The notes under the pieces are model-generated. The model had not been told where the DNA came from. It made no database searches and was given only the letters and a program-made list of their open reading frames with translations. A stretch of 64,000 bases of DNA from Rhizorhabdus phycosphaerae. GTDB lineage: Bacteria > Pseudomonadota > Alphaproteobacteria > Sphingomonadales > Sphingomonadaceae. A program made the translations under genes and the position numbers. Location of the stretch: positions 868,001 to 932,000 of the forward strand of contig NZ_CP049107.1 of NCBI RefSeq assembly GCF_011044255.1, in the 5' to 3' direction. This document shows, piece by piece, positions 38,235-46,514 of the stretch; within the stretch, counting starts at the first letter, position 1, and each line of letters begins with the position of its first letter.

Positions 38235-38627
38235 TCAGGACTTCGGCTTGCTGTAGGGCACGAAATTGCCTAGCCCGACCGTACCGCTCTGGAAACGCGT
38301 GCCGGGATCGAGCAGGCGTACGATATCCACATTGCACAGGTCGGGACTGCGCGTGTCGGTCACCAGCACATCGTTGCGATCGAGGAAATTGGCGCCGTTC
38401 ACAGGCCGGTTGACGTACCAGGTGCGGCCCATCTTGTAGACGATCGCGGTCCGCTCGAAGATCTCGGTCGACTGGATCTGCCGCTGCGGGATGCAGGTGA
38501 CGGGCTTGCCCGCCACGCGGCCCTCGAGGGTCTTCGCCAGCCTCGCCTCGGGTGAGGGCCGCGCCGCCTGCACGGGGAGGGCCGAAGCCATCAGCACGAC
38601 GCCGATAAGACACAGTTTAGCGCGCAT
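38235..38627 (-). CDS. Secreted protein of unknown function
   Basis: This 130-residue protein has a signal peptide (MRAKLCLIGVVLMASALPVQA). The mature part contains two cysteines (PVTCIPQRQIQ and SPDLCNVDIV), likely to form a disulfide, and the runs YKMGRTWYVNRPVNGANFLDRNDVLVTDT and FQSGTVGLGNFVPYSKP. I recall similar small periplasmic proteins in sphingomonads without assigned role. A TGGAGG ribosome site precedes the ATG at 38625-38627. It is divergent from the stress-promoter gene at 38784. Confidence 0.75.
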   Translation of the reverse strand: MRAKLCLIGVVLMASALPVQAARPSPEARLAKTLEGRVAGKPVTCIPQRQIQSTEIFERTAIVYKMGRTWYVNRPVNGANFLDRNDVLVTDTRSPDLCNVDIVRLLDPGTRFQSGTVGLGNFVPYSKPKS

Positions 38628-38728
38628 CGAAATACCTCCATGACTGCGGTCAATATGCGGTTCAGCAAATGAACCTTCAATGAGCAGACGCACCGGACGT
38701 GCTCTTTCCTTGCCCCTAGATGAACGGG

Positions 38729-38753
38729 GGAACCGGTCAGTAATTCGTCCGTT
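38729..38753 (+). promoter_or_regulatory. EcfG (general stress sigma factor) promoter
   Basis: GGAAC at 38729-38733 and CGTT at 38750-38753 are separated by exactly 16 bp, the consensus for the alphaproteobacterial EcfG sigma factor. It ends 30 bp before the start codon of the glycine-zipper gene. The paralogous gene at 52098 has the same arrangement. Confidence 0.8.
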
Positions 38754-38783
38754 GGCGGTGGAAATGGAAGAAGGAGTACTGCC

Positions 38784-39113
38784 ATGAACAGGTTCGCACT
38801 TATTGGCAGCGCCGCTTTGCTCTCGCTTGGCGTCGCTGCTGCCCCCGCCTCGGCACAGAGCGCCAACCACATCCTGCGCGGCGCCGGCATCGGCGCGGCG
38901 GGCGGCGTGATCGCCGGCGCGGTCATCCCCGGTCTTTCGGTCGGCGAAGGCGCGCTTGTCGGCGGTGCCGGCGGCGTGCTTTATAACACGCTGATAAACA
39001 AGGAGCGCCGGACCTATCGCAGCCGCAGCTACCGTTCGCCGCGCAGCAGCACGAGCCGGGCCTACAGCGCGGCTCCGGCGGCCCCCGCCTACCGGTCGTA
39101 CCGCGCCAACTGA
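38784..39113 (+). CDS. Glycine-zipper envelope protein, stress-promoter paralogue 1
   Basis: This 109-residue protein has a signal peptide (to ASAQ, about residue 24), then a glycine-zipper region HILRGAGIGAAGGVIAGAVI followed by GLSVGEGALVGGAGG, and a basic Tyr/Arg/Ser-rich tail. Glycine zippers usually form packed transmembrane helices or outer-membrane-associated oligomers. The central 50 residues are nearly identical to the protein at 52098-52388. An AAGAAGGAG ribosome site precedes the ATG. The perfect EcfG promoter upstream suggests induction by general stress. Confidence 0.8.
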   Translation: MNRFALIGSAALLSLGVAAAPASAQSANHILRGAGIGAAGGVIAGAVIPGLSVGEGALVGGAGGVLYNTLINKERRTYRSRSYRSPRSSTSRAYSAAPAAPAYRSYRAN

Positions 39114-39126
39114 CGCAAAGTCGGGC

Positions 39127-40065
39127 ATGATGCCGCTTGCTGCTGCCGCATTTATCGCGGTTGCGGCGGCGGCCATTCCCCTCCGGCCGGCCGATGCGGC
39201 CCAGAAGTTGCCGCTGTCTGGCGAACTGCGGCTCGACATGGATGCGCCGATCATCACTCTCGCCGTCGGAGACGTACCCCTCAGGCTGCGCGTGTCGCTT
39301 AACCAGAAGCGGCTGATCGAGCTCAATCCCGACGCCGTTCGCCGCATCGAAGCAGACCCGCCGAGCCGCGGGTTCGCGTTCGAGAGCGGTTTCGATGCGC
39401 TGGTCGGCAGGGAAAGGCTGCGCGGGCTTCAGGCGGCCGCAAAGATTCGGATCAACGGCCGCAAGATGATCGTCACCCTCGCCTCGCATGGCCGGGAGTG
39501 CTGCAAAGACGTTGATGGTGAGATCGGCCTGGGCCTCCTGCCTTATGAAAGCATCGTGATGGAAAGAGGCAGCCGCCACAGCGACGCGACGCTGGTGACC
39601 GACTATACGCTGGACGACAATATGATCCATGGTCCCCAGGCGCGTCAGACAGTGGGCGCCGATGCGATCTTCGTTCAATTTTCGCTGGAGAAGGAACGGA
39701 CGGTTGCCACCGGCTCGGCCGGCGCGATCCTCGCGCGCGCACATGGCGGTCGGCTCGACGATGCCGGCGAGATCGAGGCCGCATTCGGCATCAAGCGCCC
39801 CGCCTCGACCTTGCGGTTCGACAGTCCGGCCAATGTCGGGGGCTTCGTATATCAAGATATGATCGTACGAACCGCCGACTTCGGCGGCGGCGAAGAATAT
39901 CCGCGCGACCCGGACAAGGCCGGCGACATCATGGTCAAGCGCCGCGTGCCACAGCAGGAAGCGTGGCCGGCCGTCCTGATTGGGCGCGACCGGCTCGACC
40001 GCTGCGACCGCGCGGAGATCGACCGCCGCACCAACCGCCTCAGCCTGCGCTGCGCGGCGAACTGA
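39127..40065 (+). CDS. Secreted protein, possible degenerate retropepsin-like fold
   Basis: This 312-residue protein starts with a signal peptide (MMPLAAAAFIAVAAAAIPLRPADA). The repeated beta pattern (PIITLAVGDVPLRLRVSLNQKRLIELN, then GEIGLGLLPYESIV) recalls retroviral-type aspartic proteases, but the catalytic DTG is not present at the expected place (SLNQ instead). I do not recognise a specific family. It lies 14 bp after the glycine-zipper gene and 5 bp before the S41 peptidase gene, so the three may form one stress-linked transcript. Confidence 0.6.
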   Translation: MMPLAAAAFIAVAAAAIPLRPADAAQKLPLSGELRLDMDAPIITLAVGDVPLRLRVSLNQKRLIELNPDAVRRIEADPPSRGFAFESGFDALVGRERLRGLQAAAKIRINGRKMIVTLASHGRECCKDVDGEIGLGLLPYESIVMERGSRHSDATLVTDYTLDDNMIHGPQARQTVGADAIFVQFSLEKERTVATGSAGAILARAHGGRLDDAGEIEAAFGIKRPASTLRFDSPANVGGFVYQDMIVRTADFGGGEEYPRDPDKAGDIMVKRRVPQQEAWPAVLIGRDRLDRCDRAEIDRRTNRLSLRCAAN

Positions 40066-40069
40066 CACG

Positions 40070-40993
40070 ATGAAGAGCCGCCTGTCCCGCCTCGTCCTGG
40101 CGCTCTGCTGCCTCGCCAGCGCTTCGACGCCCGTGCTTGGCCGTGGAGACGATCTCAACGCCCGGGTCTTCGACCGCGCCTGGTCGATCGTCGCCGACCG
40201 CTATTGGGATCGTTCGATGGGCGGCAACGACTGGGACGCGATCCGGGACCGCTTCTACCCGCAGGCGCTGGCGGCTAAGGACGAGCAGCAGCTCTACGCC
40301 GTCGTAAACCGCATGCTCGACCAGCTCGAGGACAGCCATGTCTATGCGACCAGCCCCGGCCAGATCCGCTGGGAGAAGGAGCCGCCCGAGGAGCGCGACC
40401 TGCCCCCTGCGCGCGCGGCGGCCATGCTCGACGGCGGGATATTGCTGGTCACGCTCAACCAGTTCGACGGCGGCGACGACAAATGGCTGCGCGACCAGAT
40501 CGAGCGTGCCCCGGCCCTGCGCGGCGTCATCCTCGACCTGCGCGACAATCTGGGCGGGCGGGACGACATTCTCGACAAGATCGCCGGCCTGTTCACCGAC
40601 CGCAAGCAGCTGCTGATCCGGCTCAATGGCCGCCGCGAGATCGAGGAATATACGCGCGGCGCCGGTCCCCGCGCCTATCGCGGCCCGCTCGCCGTGATCG
40701 TCGGCCCCGACACCGCGAGCGCCGCCGAGATCCTGGCCTATTTTCTAGCCGAAAGCGGGCGCGCCGTCTCGATCGGGCAGAAGACGGCGGGCGCAGTCAC
40801 GGGCGGGGTCGAGCATGGCCTCCCCGGCGGCGGCATGCTGACGGTCGCCGAATATGACATCCGCACCGCGAACGGCACCCGGCTGGAGGGGCGCGGCTTC
40901 ACCCCGCGCCACATCGTCCCCGTCGACCGCAAGCCGGTCGACGCCGCGCTGAAGAAGGCCAAAGCCCTGCTGGCGGCGACCCCACCGCGCTGA
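40070..40993 (+). CDS. S41 family (C-terminal processing-like) peptidase, secreted
   Basis: This 307-residue protein has a signal peptide (MKSRLSRLVLALCCLASASTPVLG). The S41 fold shows in ALRGVILDLRDNLGGRDD and in the catalytic serine region GPDTASAAEILAYFL, with the general-base Lys in SIGQKTAGAVTGG. No obvious PDZ domain lies between the N-terminal helical region and the protease core, which is shorter than CtpA. The ATG at 40070 begins the signal peptide, 5 bp after the previous stop. Confidence 0.85.
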   Translation: MKSRLSRLVLALCCLASASTPVLGRGDDLNARVFDRAWSIVADRYWDRSMGGNDWDAIRDRFYPQALAAKDEQQLYAVVNRMLDQLEDSHVYATSPGQIRWEKEPPEERDLPPARAAAMLDGGILLVTLNQFDGGDDKWLRDQIERAPALRGVILDLRDNLGGRDDILDKIAGLFTDRKQLLIRLNGRREIEEYTRGAGPRAYRGPLAVIVGPDTASAAEILAYFLAESGRAVSIGQKTAGAVTGGVEHGLPGGGMLTVAEYDIRTANGTRLEGRGFTPRHIVPVDRKPVDAALKKAKALLAATPPR

Positions 40994-41055
40994 GCCTGGC
41001 CCCCGCGCGGCGCAACGGGACTTGAACCGGCCGCACGCCCGTGCTTGTGCGGGCC

Positions 41056-41655
41056 ATGGCCATCCGATCGCTGTTCGTCACCCGCATCTATGACGCCCTT
41101 GTCGAGGACGAGACCCTGCTCGCCGAGCTCGACCATTCCGTGCGCTCGTTCGCCGCCGAGGACCGCGCCGGCAAGGCCTGGTCGAAGGAGAAGGGCTATC
41201 GCGGCTATACCTCCTATGCCTCGCTCAACGATCTGCCCGCACGCGACCCGGCCTTCGCCGACCTCGCCAAGATATTGAACCGCCACGTCGCGCGCTTTGC
41301 CGAGGATCTGCACCTCGATCTCGGCCGCAAGCTCCGGCTCGACAGCCTGTGGGTCAACCTGATGAAGCCGGGCGGCACCCATTCGGGGCATATCCACCCG
41401 CACAGCACCATCTCCGGCACCTTCTACGTCGCCGTGCCCGAGGGCTCGGGCGGGCTGAAGTTCGAGGATCCGCGGCTGCCGCTGATGATGGCCGCCCCGC
41501 CCCGCCGCCCCGACGCGCCCGAGGAGGACCGCGCCTTCGTCTATGCCGAGCCGAAGCCGGGCATGATCCTGCTGTGGGAAAGCTGGCTGCGCCACGAGGT
41601 GCCCCCCAATGGCGCCAAGGGCGACCGGATCAGCATCAGCTTCAACTATAGCTGA
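41056..41655 (+). CDS. 2OG-Fe(II) oxygenase-like protein (TIGR02466 type)
   Basis: This 199-residue protein has the jelly-roll dioxygenase pattern: LWVNLMKPGGTHSGHIHPHSTISGTFYV contains a likely iron ligand pair, and MILLWESWLRHEVPPNGAKGDRISISFNYS holds the second histidine and the Arg that would bind 2-oxoglutarate. This matches the TIGR02466 family of uncharacterised oxygenases. The ATG at 41056 is preferred to a GTG at 41041. It lies 13 bp upstream of the next gene on the same strand. Confidence 0.78.
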   Translation: MAIRSLFVTRIYDALVEDETLLAELDHSVRSFAAEDRAGKAWSKEKGYRGYTSYASLNDLPARDPAFADLAKILNRHVARFAEDLHLDLGRKLRLDSLWVNLMKPGGTHSGHIHPHSTISGTFYVAVPEGSGGLKFEDPRLPLMMAAPPRRPDAPEEDRAFVYAEPKPGMILLWESWLRHEVPPNGAKGDRISISFNYS

Positions 41656-41668
41656 CGGCCCGCCGCCG

Positions 41669-42424
41669 ATGTCCAGCGGACGCCACATCGTCTATTTCGG
41701 CTATCTCGGTGACGAGGCGAGCGAGGACGCCATCGTCGCTGAGCGGCTCGCCTATATGGACGGGCAGATGCGCTGGCTGGAACAGCTGGTGGCGCGCCTG
41801 GCCGATGGCGCCCGCGTGCTGGTCCCCTATGTCGCCCCCCGAAAATGGGACGAGGCGGTCCATGCGCGCATCGCCGCGCACGGCTTCGCGGTCGATCCGC
41901 TGTCGGTCGAGGCCGACCGGCACAACCGCTTCGAATATCCGGGCTTCCGCGCGCTCAAGGCGCTGGCCGAAACGCTGCCGCCCGACGAGCCGATCTTCTA
42001 CTGCCACAGCAAGGGTATAGGCGACCTCTCCCAGACCAAGAACGGGCTGTTCCGCCTGCACAGCCATGTTGCCCTCGCCGCCGATCTCGACGCCTTCCTC
42101 CGCGATCCCGCGCTGACCCGCGCCGGCCTCTTTCCCTCACGCTATGGCTGGTGCTGGTATAATCTCTTCTGGATCAAGGCGGGCCATATGGCCCGGCTGA
42201 CGGTCGAGGAGCGTGAGGACCGCTACGCCTTCGAGGAACTGATCGGCGACCGCAGCGAGACGCAGGCCTTTCGCGGCGTCCTGCCCCTGATCGATCGGCT
42301 GCCGGCCGAAGTGACGGCGATCGAGCCGACGCGCTGGTACCGCCCACCGGAAACGGTGAGCCCCGCCCTGCTCGCGCTCTACCGCGACTATGCCGCGATC
42401 GACGCACCGCCCGCCTCTCTTTGA
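41669..42424 (+). CDS. Uncharacterised protein, possibly glycosyltransferase-like
   Basis: This 251-residue protein has no signal peptide. The run PIFYCHSKGIGDLSQTKNGLF and later RAGLFPSRYGWCWYNLFWIKAGHM recall a class of polysaccharide-related proteins in which an HSKG motif follows a beta strand, but I cannot name the family. It may be cotranscribed with the oxygenase-like gene 13 bp upstream. The open frame starts farther upstream; the ATG at 41669 avoids overlap with that gene. Confidence 0.6.
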   Translation: MSSGRHIVYFGYLGDEASEDAIVAERLAYMDGQMRWLEQLVARLADGARVLVPYVAPRKWDEAVHARIAAHGFAVDPLSVEADRHNRFEYPGFRALKALAETLPPDEPIFYCHSKGIGDLSQTKNGLFRLHSHVALAADLDAFLRDPALTRAGLFPSRYGWCWYNLFWIKAGHMARLTVEEREDRYAFEELIGDRSETQAFRGVLPLIDRLPAEVTAIEPTRWYRPPETVSPALLALYRDYAAIDAPPASL

Positions 42425-42511
42425 AGGGCGCCACCCGGTCGATACCCTCGACAGTCTCGCCCTTTTCGGCTTCGCTGCGCGCTGACGGAACAGCGCAGCG
42501 GGGGCGCCCTG

Positions 42512-43411
42512 ATGGATTTCGATCGACGGACGATGCTCGGCGGCGGGCTGGCCCTGTCGCTGGCGGGCTGCACCCACCACCGGCCGCGCGGCGAAGGCAG
42601 AGCAACAAGCGAGGCGCTGGCCGCGATCGAGCGCCGCGCGGGCGGACGGCTGGGCGCCTATATCCTCGATCCGACCACGGGGCGCGGCACCGGCTGGCGC
42701 GCCGACGACTATTTCGCGCAGTGCAGCGCGTTCAAGCTGTCGCTCGCCGCGATGATCCTGGCGGGCGCCGAGCGCGGGCTGATCGATCTGAACGAGACGC
42801 TACACTGGACCGAAGCCGACCTCCTCTCCCACAGCCCCGTCACCCGCCCCGCCACGAAGACGGGCCTGACCGTCGAGGCACTGGCGCGCGGCACGCTCGT
42901 CACCAGCGACAATCCCGCCGCCAACATCCTGCTCCGCCGCTTCGGCGGTCCCGAGGCGCTGACCCGCTTCTGGCGCTCGATCGGCGACAGGATGAGCCGC
43001 CTCGACCGCACCGAACCCGCGCTCAACGACGTGCCCCCCGGCAGCCGACTCGACAGCACCACCCCGCGCGCGATGGCGCAGACGGCGGCGACCCTGCTGC
43101 TCGGCCCCGCACTCAGCCCCGCCAGCCGCGAGACGCTGAAAAGCTGGATGCGCGAAAGCGCCACCGGCCTGGACCGCCTCCGCGCCGGCTTCCCCGCCGG
43201 ATGGGACGCCGGCGACAAGACCGGCACATGGACCAGCCCCGAGCGGCGCATCTATGTCGACGTGGCGTTCGGGGGACCGGCGGGCGCGGTGCCGCTGATC
43301 GTCGCCGCCTATCATGAGACGCGGGCGCCCTTCGCGGGGGAGAGTGGTGCGTCTGCGGGGGTGTTGGCGGAGGTTGGGCGATTGGCTGCGCGAACTGTCG
43401 ATCGAAGATGA
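42512..43411 (+). CDS. Class A beta-lactamase (serine), lipoprotein or Tat type
   Basis: This 299-residue enzyme has all class A motifs: S72-x-x-K75 in CSAFKLSL, S132-D133-N134, E168-x-x-L-N in TEPALND, and K236-T-G. C71 just before the active serine is also seen in carbapenemase-type class A enzymes, but a second cysteine to pair with it is not evident. The leader contains a twin arginine and a lipobox (DRRTMLGGG then LAGC, Cys20), so it could be exported by Tat and lipid-anchored. It should hydrolyse beta-lactams; the spectrum cannot be read from sequence. No ampR-like regulator is adjacent. Confidence 0.92.
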   Translation: MDFDRRTMLGGGLALSLAGCTHHRPRGEGRATSEALAAIERRAGGRLGAYILDPTTGRGTGWRADDYFAQCSAFKLSLAAMILAGAERGLIDLNETLHWTEADLLSHSPVTRPATKTGLTVEALARGTLVTSDNPAANILLRRFGGPEALTRFWRSIGDRMSRLDRTEPALNDVPPGSRLDSTTPRAMAQTAATLLLGPALSPASRETLKSWMRESATGLDRLRAGFPAGWDAGDKTGTWTSPERRIYVDVAFGGPAGAVPLIVAAYHETRAPFAGESGASAGVLAEVGRLAARTVDRR

Positions 43412-43426
43412 CCGGCAGCGAGCGTC

Positions 43427-43747
43427 TCAGTTCCCGTCGGCGTCGACCATGAACACCACCGGCCGGCCGCGCGATTCCGGCTCCCAACCGGCCGACAGAG
43501 CGGCGCGCACGCAGCGCGAGATGGTGGCGTCGTCGAGCTGGAGGCGACCGCGCGGCAGCCCTTTCAAAAGCCGCTTGGGCGGCGGAAATTCGACCAGCGC
43601 CTCGCGCCTGGCGTCCTGCTGGAGCAGCGAGATCGTCATCCCCCGCCAGCCTTCGTCGTCCGACAGACCGGGTTCGCGCTGGAGCCGCCAGTCATAGGAC
43701 AGGCCATCGACGACCACGGTACCGGCATTGTTTCGGGAGTTCGACAT
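43427..43747 (-). CDS. Conserved small protein of unknown function
   Basis: This 106-residue soluble protein starts MSNSRNNAGTVVVDGLSYDW, with the runs LQREPGLSDDEGWRGMTISL and REALVEFPPPKRLLKGLPRG, and ends RPVVFMVDADGN. I do not recognise a domain. It is convergent with the beta-lactamase gene (15 bp apart) and divergent from the pseudouridine synthase gene. The ATG at 43745-43747 begins the conserved-looking part; an upstream in-frame start would add 12 residues. Confidence 0.65.
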   Translation of the reverse strand: MSNSRNNAGTVVVDGLSYDWRLQREPGLSDDEGWRGMTISLLQQDARREALVEFPPPKRLLKGLPRGRLQLDDATISRCVRAALSAGWEPESRGRPVVFMVDADGN

Positions 43748-43899
43748 GGCGGCGGCCCTAGCATGGCAAGCGCGCCCAAGCACAGATGCCTGTTCATGCC
43801 ATAGCCGCAGGCCGATGCCCGCACCGGCCGACCGCGCCGCCCGTCCCGCTGCGGCATGGGCGTGAAGACAGGGACGCCGTCGCAGGATATGGACCCGGC

Positions 43900-44481
43900 A
43901 TGGCCCGGCTGCTCCTGTTCAACAAACCCTTTGGGGTCCTGTCGCAATTCACCGATCGCGGATCGCCGACGACGCGATCGACCTTGTCCGACTTCATCAC
44001 GGTAAAGGGCGTCTATCCCGCCGGGCGGCTCGACCGCGACAGCGAGGGGCTGCTGCTGCTCTGCGACGACGGGCGGCTGCAGGCGCGCATCGCCGATCCG
44101 CGCTTCAAGATGCCGAAGACCTATCTCGTCCAGGTCGAAGGCGATCCGCAGGAGCCCGATCTGGAGCCCCTGCGGCGCGGCGTCCGCCTCAACGACGGCA
44201 TGACCCTGCCGGCCGAGGTCGCCCGCATCGACGCGCCGGACCTGTGGCTGCGCGATCCGCCGATACGCCAGCGCAAGCTGATCCCCGACAGCTGGCTGAA
44301 GATCACCATCCGCGAAGGGCGCAACCGGCAGGTGCGCCGGATGACGGCGGCGGTCGGCCTGCCCACGCTGCGGCTGGTGCGCTGGTCGATCGGCGACTGG
44401 ACCGTCGCGGGGATCGCGCCGGGCGCGTTCAAGGAGGTCTCTGCTCTGGGCGAGGCCGGCAGCGGCGGCTATGGCCGGTGA
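43900..44481 (+). CDS. rluE: 23S rRNA pseudouridine synthase (RluE-like)
   Basis: This 193-residue enzyme isomerises a specific uridine in 23S rRNA. It has the RsuA/RluE family catalytic motif [18 protein letters not shown] (Asp in RLDRD), plus the RNA-binding run [29 protein letters not shown]. It lacks an S4 domain, as is usual for RluE. The ATG at 43900 gives the family start [17 protein letters not shown]. The exact target position is inferred from similarity to RluE of Escherichia coli. Confidence 0.88.
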   Translation: MARLLLFNKPFGVLSQFTDRGSPTTRSTLSDFITVKGVYPAGRLDRDSEGLLLLCDDGRLQARIADPRFKMPKTYLVQVEGDPQEPDLEPLRRGVRLNDGMTLPAEVARIDAPDLWLRDPPIRQRKLIPDSWLKITIREGRNRQVRRMTAAVGLPTLRLVRWSIGDWTVAGIAPGAFKEVSALGEAGSGGYGR

Positions 44482-44545
44482 CAGCCTGGGTGCCGACGGC
44501 ACATGGAATGACAGGCTTCGCGCAGAAGGGTTTTGACGCTTTCCG

Positions 44546-45376
44546 ATGAATTATCGCCATTCCTTCCATGCCGGCAACAGCGCCGATGTCGTGAAGCACA
44601 GCCTGTTGATCGCACTTGTCCGCGCCTTGCAGCTCAAGGATGGCGGGCTGACCCTGATCGACACCCATGCCGGCTGCGGGATCTATGACCTCGAGGGCGA
44701 TCAAGCCCAGCGCACCGGTGAGGCGATGCAGGGCGTGGTGCGCGCCTTTGCCGATGCGAACCCCTTGCTCGACGATTATCGCGCCGCCGTACAGGCGGTG
44801 AACGACGGGGCCGAGCCGCGCCTCTACCCCGGCTCACCGCGCATCCTGGCGCAGCTGCTGCGCCCGCAGGACCTGCTGATCCTCAACGAAAAGCACCCCG
44901 AGGACGCCTATGCCCTGCGCGGCGCGATGCGCGGCACCGCCGCCGCCGTGCATGAGCGCGACGCCTATGAGCTGTGGCTGGCGATGGTCCCGACCCGCAC
45001 CAGCCGCGGCGTGGTGGTGGTCGATCCGCCCTATGAACAGACCGACGAACGCGCCCGCATCACCACCACCCTCGCCGCCGCCCACCGCAAATGGGCGCAT
45101 GGCGTGACGGTGATCTGGTACCCGCTGAAGGACCATGAGACGCACTTCCAGTGGAAGAAGCAGCTGCGCCGGCTCGGCATCCCCAAGGTCATGAACGTGG
45201 AGCATTGGCTCTACGACAGCGTCCAGCCCGGCCTCTACAACGGCGCCGGCCTGTTCATCGTCAACCCGCCCTACGCCTTCACCCAGGCCCTCCCGCCGCT
45301 GCTGGAAGCGCTGCGCGCCACGCTGGCGCCGGAGGGGCATAGGGGGGAGATGACGGCGGAGTGGTTGGGCGGGTGA
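44546..45376 (+). CDS. rlmJ: 23S rRNA (adenine-N6)-methyltransferase RlmJ
   Basis: This 276-residue enzyme methylates an adenine in 23S rRNA (A2030 in Escherichia coli). The conserved start MNYRHSFHAGNSADVVKHSLL, the SAM loop LIDTHAGCGIYDL and the catalytic DPPY in VVVVDPPYEQTDERA are present, with the C-terminal IVNPPYAFTQALPPLL. It is the last core gene before the inserted transposase region, and its sequence is intact. Confidence 0.94.
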   Translation: MNYRHSFHAGNSADVVKHSLLIALVRALQLKDGGLTLIDTHAGCGIYDLEGDQAQRTGEAMQGVVRAFADANPLLDDYRAAVQAVNDGAEPRLYPGSPRILAQLLRPQDLLILNEKHPEDAYALRGAMRGTAAAVHERDAYELWLAMVPTRTSRGVVVVDPPYEQTDERARITTTLAAAHRKWAHGVTVIWYPLKDHETHFQWKKQLRRLGIPKVMNVEHWLYDSVQPGLYNGAGLFIVNPPYAFTQALPPLLEALRATLAPEGHRGEMTAEWLGG

Positions 45377-45402
45377 GATGGGGTTGGATTGGCGCGTTGG
45401 CC

Positions 45403-45429
45403 GGCAGGAGGGATTAGCGCGGTCCTGCC
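45403..45429 (+). terminator. Weak hairpin after rlmJ
   Basis: A 7-bp stem (GGCAGGA with TCCTGCC) closes a 13-nt loop about 25 bp after the rlmJ stop, followed by only TTAG. A weak candidate terminator. Confidence 0.3.
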
Positions 45430-45575
45430 TTAGACGAGGCCGGCCGGCACTCATCTCAATATTACCACCAGCGGCGAGGCAGATTGCAGACTGACGAATA
45501 TTGCTCCAATAAAAATCAATGTTGCCAAATTTTCGTTTTATATACTTGATTGACCCAATCTGATTTCCTTACCAT

Positions 45576-46514
45576 ATGGGGGGCATGGAACGCCCAGCCC
45601 CCGCAAAGCAGCACTTCAACAGCCTCATCCAGATGATGAAGGCGATTCCCGACGAGCAAGCCGCCGTCGAGCACTTCGCTGCAATCCGCTGGAAGCATGG
45701 CGCGTTCTGCCCGCATTGCGGCTCGACCAAGGTTTACAGATTTTCCGACCGTCGCACCCACAAGTGCGGCGATTGCCGTAAGCGGTTCTCAATCAAGGTC
45801 GGCACAATCTTTGAGGATAGTAAGATCGGCTTGCGCGAATGGATGCTCGCCGTTTGGCTTGTGACCAGCCACAATGAGGGCATCGCCAGCACCCAGCTCG
45901 CCAAGGATATCGGCGTCACCCAAAAAACCGCTTGGTCTATGCTGCACCGGATGCGCTATGCCGCGCAAACGAAGTCCTTCAATCGCCCGCTGGAAGGCGA
46001 GGTTGAGGCCGATGAGACGTTCATCGGCGGCAAGAAAAAGAAGAAGCATAGCAAGCGCACGGGCGGCAAGCAGGGTGGCAAGGGCAAAGCCATTATCATG
46101 GGCATCCTTGAGCGGGGCGGCGAACTTGTCACCGGCACGTTGCCCAACCTGCGCGCGAAGAACGTCCAAGGCGCGATCAACAGCGTTGTCGCGCCGGGTG
46201 CCAGCGTGATGACGGATGAGCATGTCAGTTTCGACGGGCTTTCAGGCCGCTACACGCATCATCGCGTCAACCACAGTGCGAGCGAGTATGTCCGGCATTT
46301 CTGCCTGCGTAGCAACGGTATTGAGAGTGTTTTGGCGCTGTTCAAGCGGCAGGTGATCGGGACCCACCATTGGCTCTCCCCAAAGCACTTGAGCCGCTAT
46401 CTCTGCGAGATGACGTGGCGTTTTAATCGGCGTGAGGCCGAGGAAGGCGATCGGGTCAATGCGCTGCTGGATCAGGTCTCCGGTCGCCTCACCTACAAGG
46501 AACTGATCGCATGA
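45576..46514 (+). CDS. IS1595 family transposase
   Basis: This 312-residue transposase has an N-terminal zinc ribbon (C45, C48, C64, C67 in FCPHCGSTKVYRF and HKCGDCRKRF), a helix-turn-helix (about 95-130) and a DDE-type catalytic domain. Likely catalytic residues are D146 in EVEADETFIGG, D214 in VMTDEHVSFD and E250 in NGIESVLALFK. The Lys-rich loop KKKKKHSKR after the first Asp is typical of the family. The reading frame is complete, so it may be active. The start could be the ATG at 45576 or 45585. Its stop overlaps the next start by four bases. Confidence 0.93.
   Translation: MGGMERPAPAKQHFNSLIQMMKAIPDEQAAVEHFAAIRWKHGAFCPHCGSTKVYRFSDRRTHKCGDCRKRFSIKVGTIFEDSKIGLREWMLAVWLVTSHNEGIASTQLAKDIGVTQKTAWSMLHRMRYAAQTKSFNRPLEGEVEADETFIGGKKKKKHSKRTGGKQGGKGKAIIMGILERGGELVTGTLPNLRAKNVQGAINSVVAPGASVMTDEHVSFDGLSGRYTHHRVNHSASEYVRHFCLRSNGIESVLALFKRQVIGTHHWLSPKHLSRYLCEMTWRFNRREAEEGDRVNALLDQVSGRLTYKELIA

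Noticed and set aside
38235-39347. A 370-codon minus-strand frame covering two genes
   Set aside because: Only its last 130 codons form a protein with a signal peptide and ribosome site; the rest is antisense to the glycine-zipper gene and its promoter.
45490-45501. GACTGACGAAT on the left and GACTAACGATT (reverse strand near 49845) as inverted repeats
   Set aside because: Only about nine of eleven positions match and neither begins with the usual G run; this may be chance.
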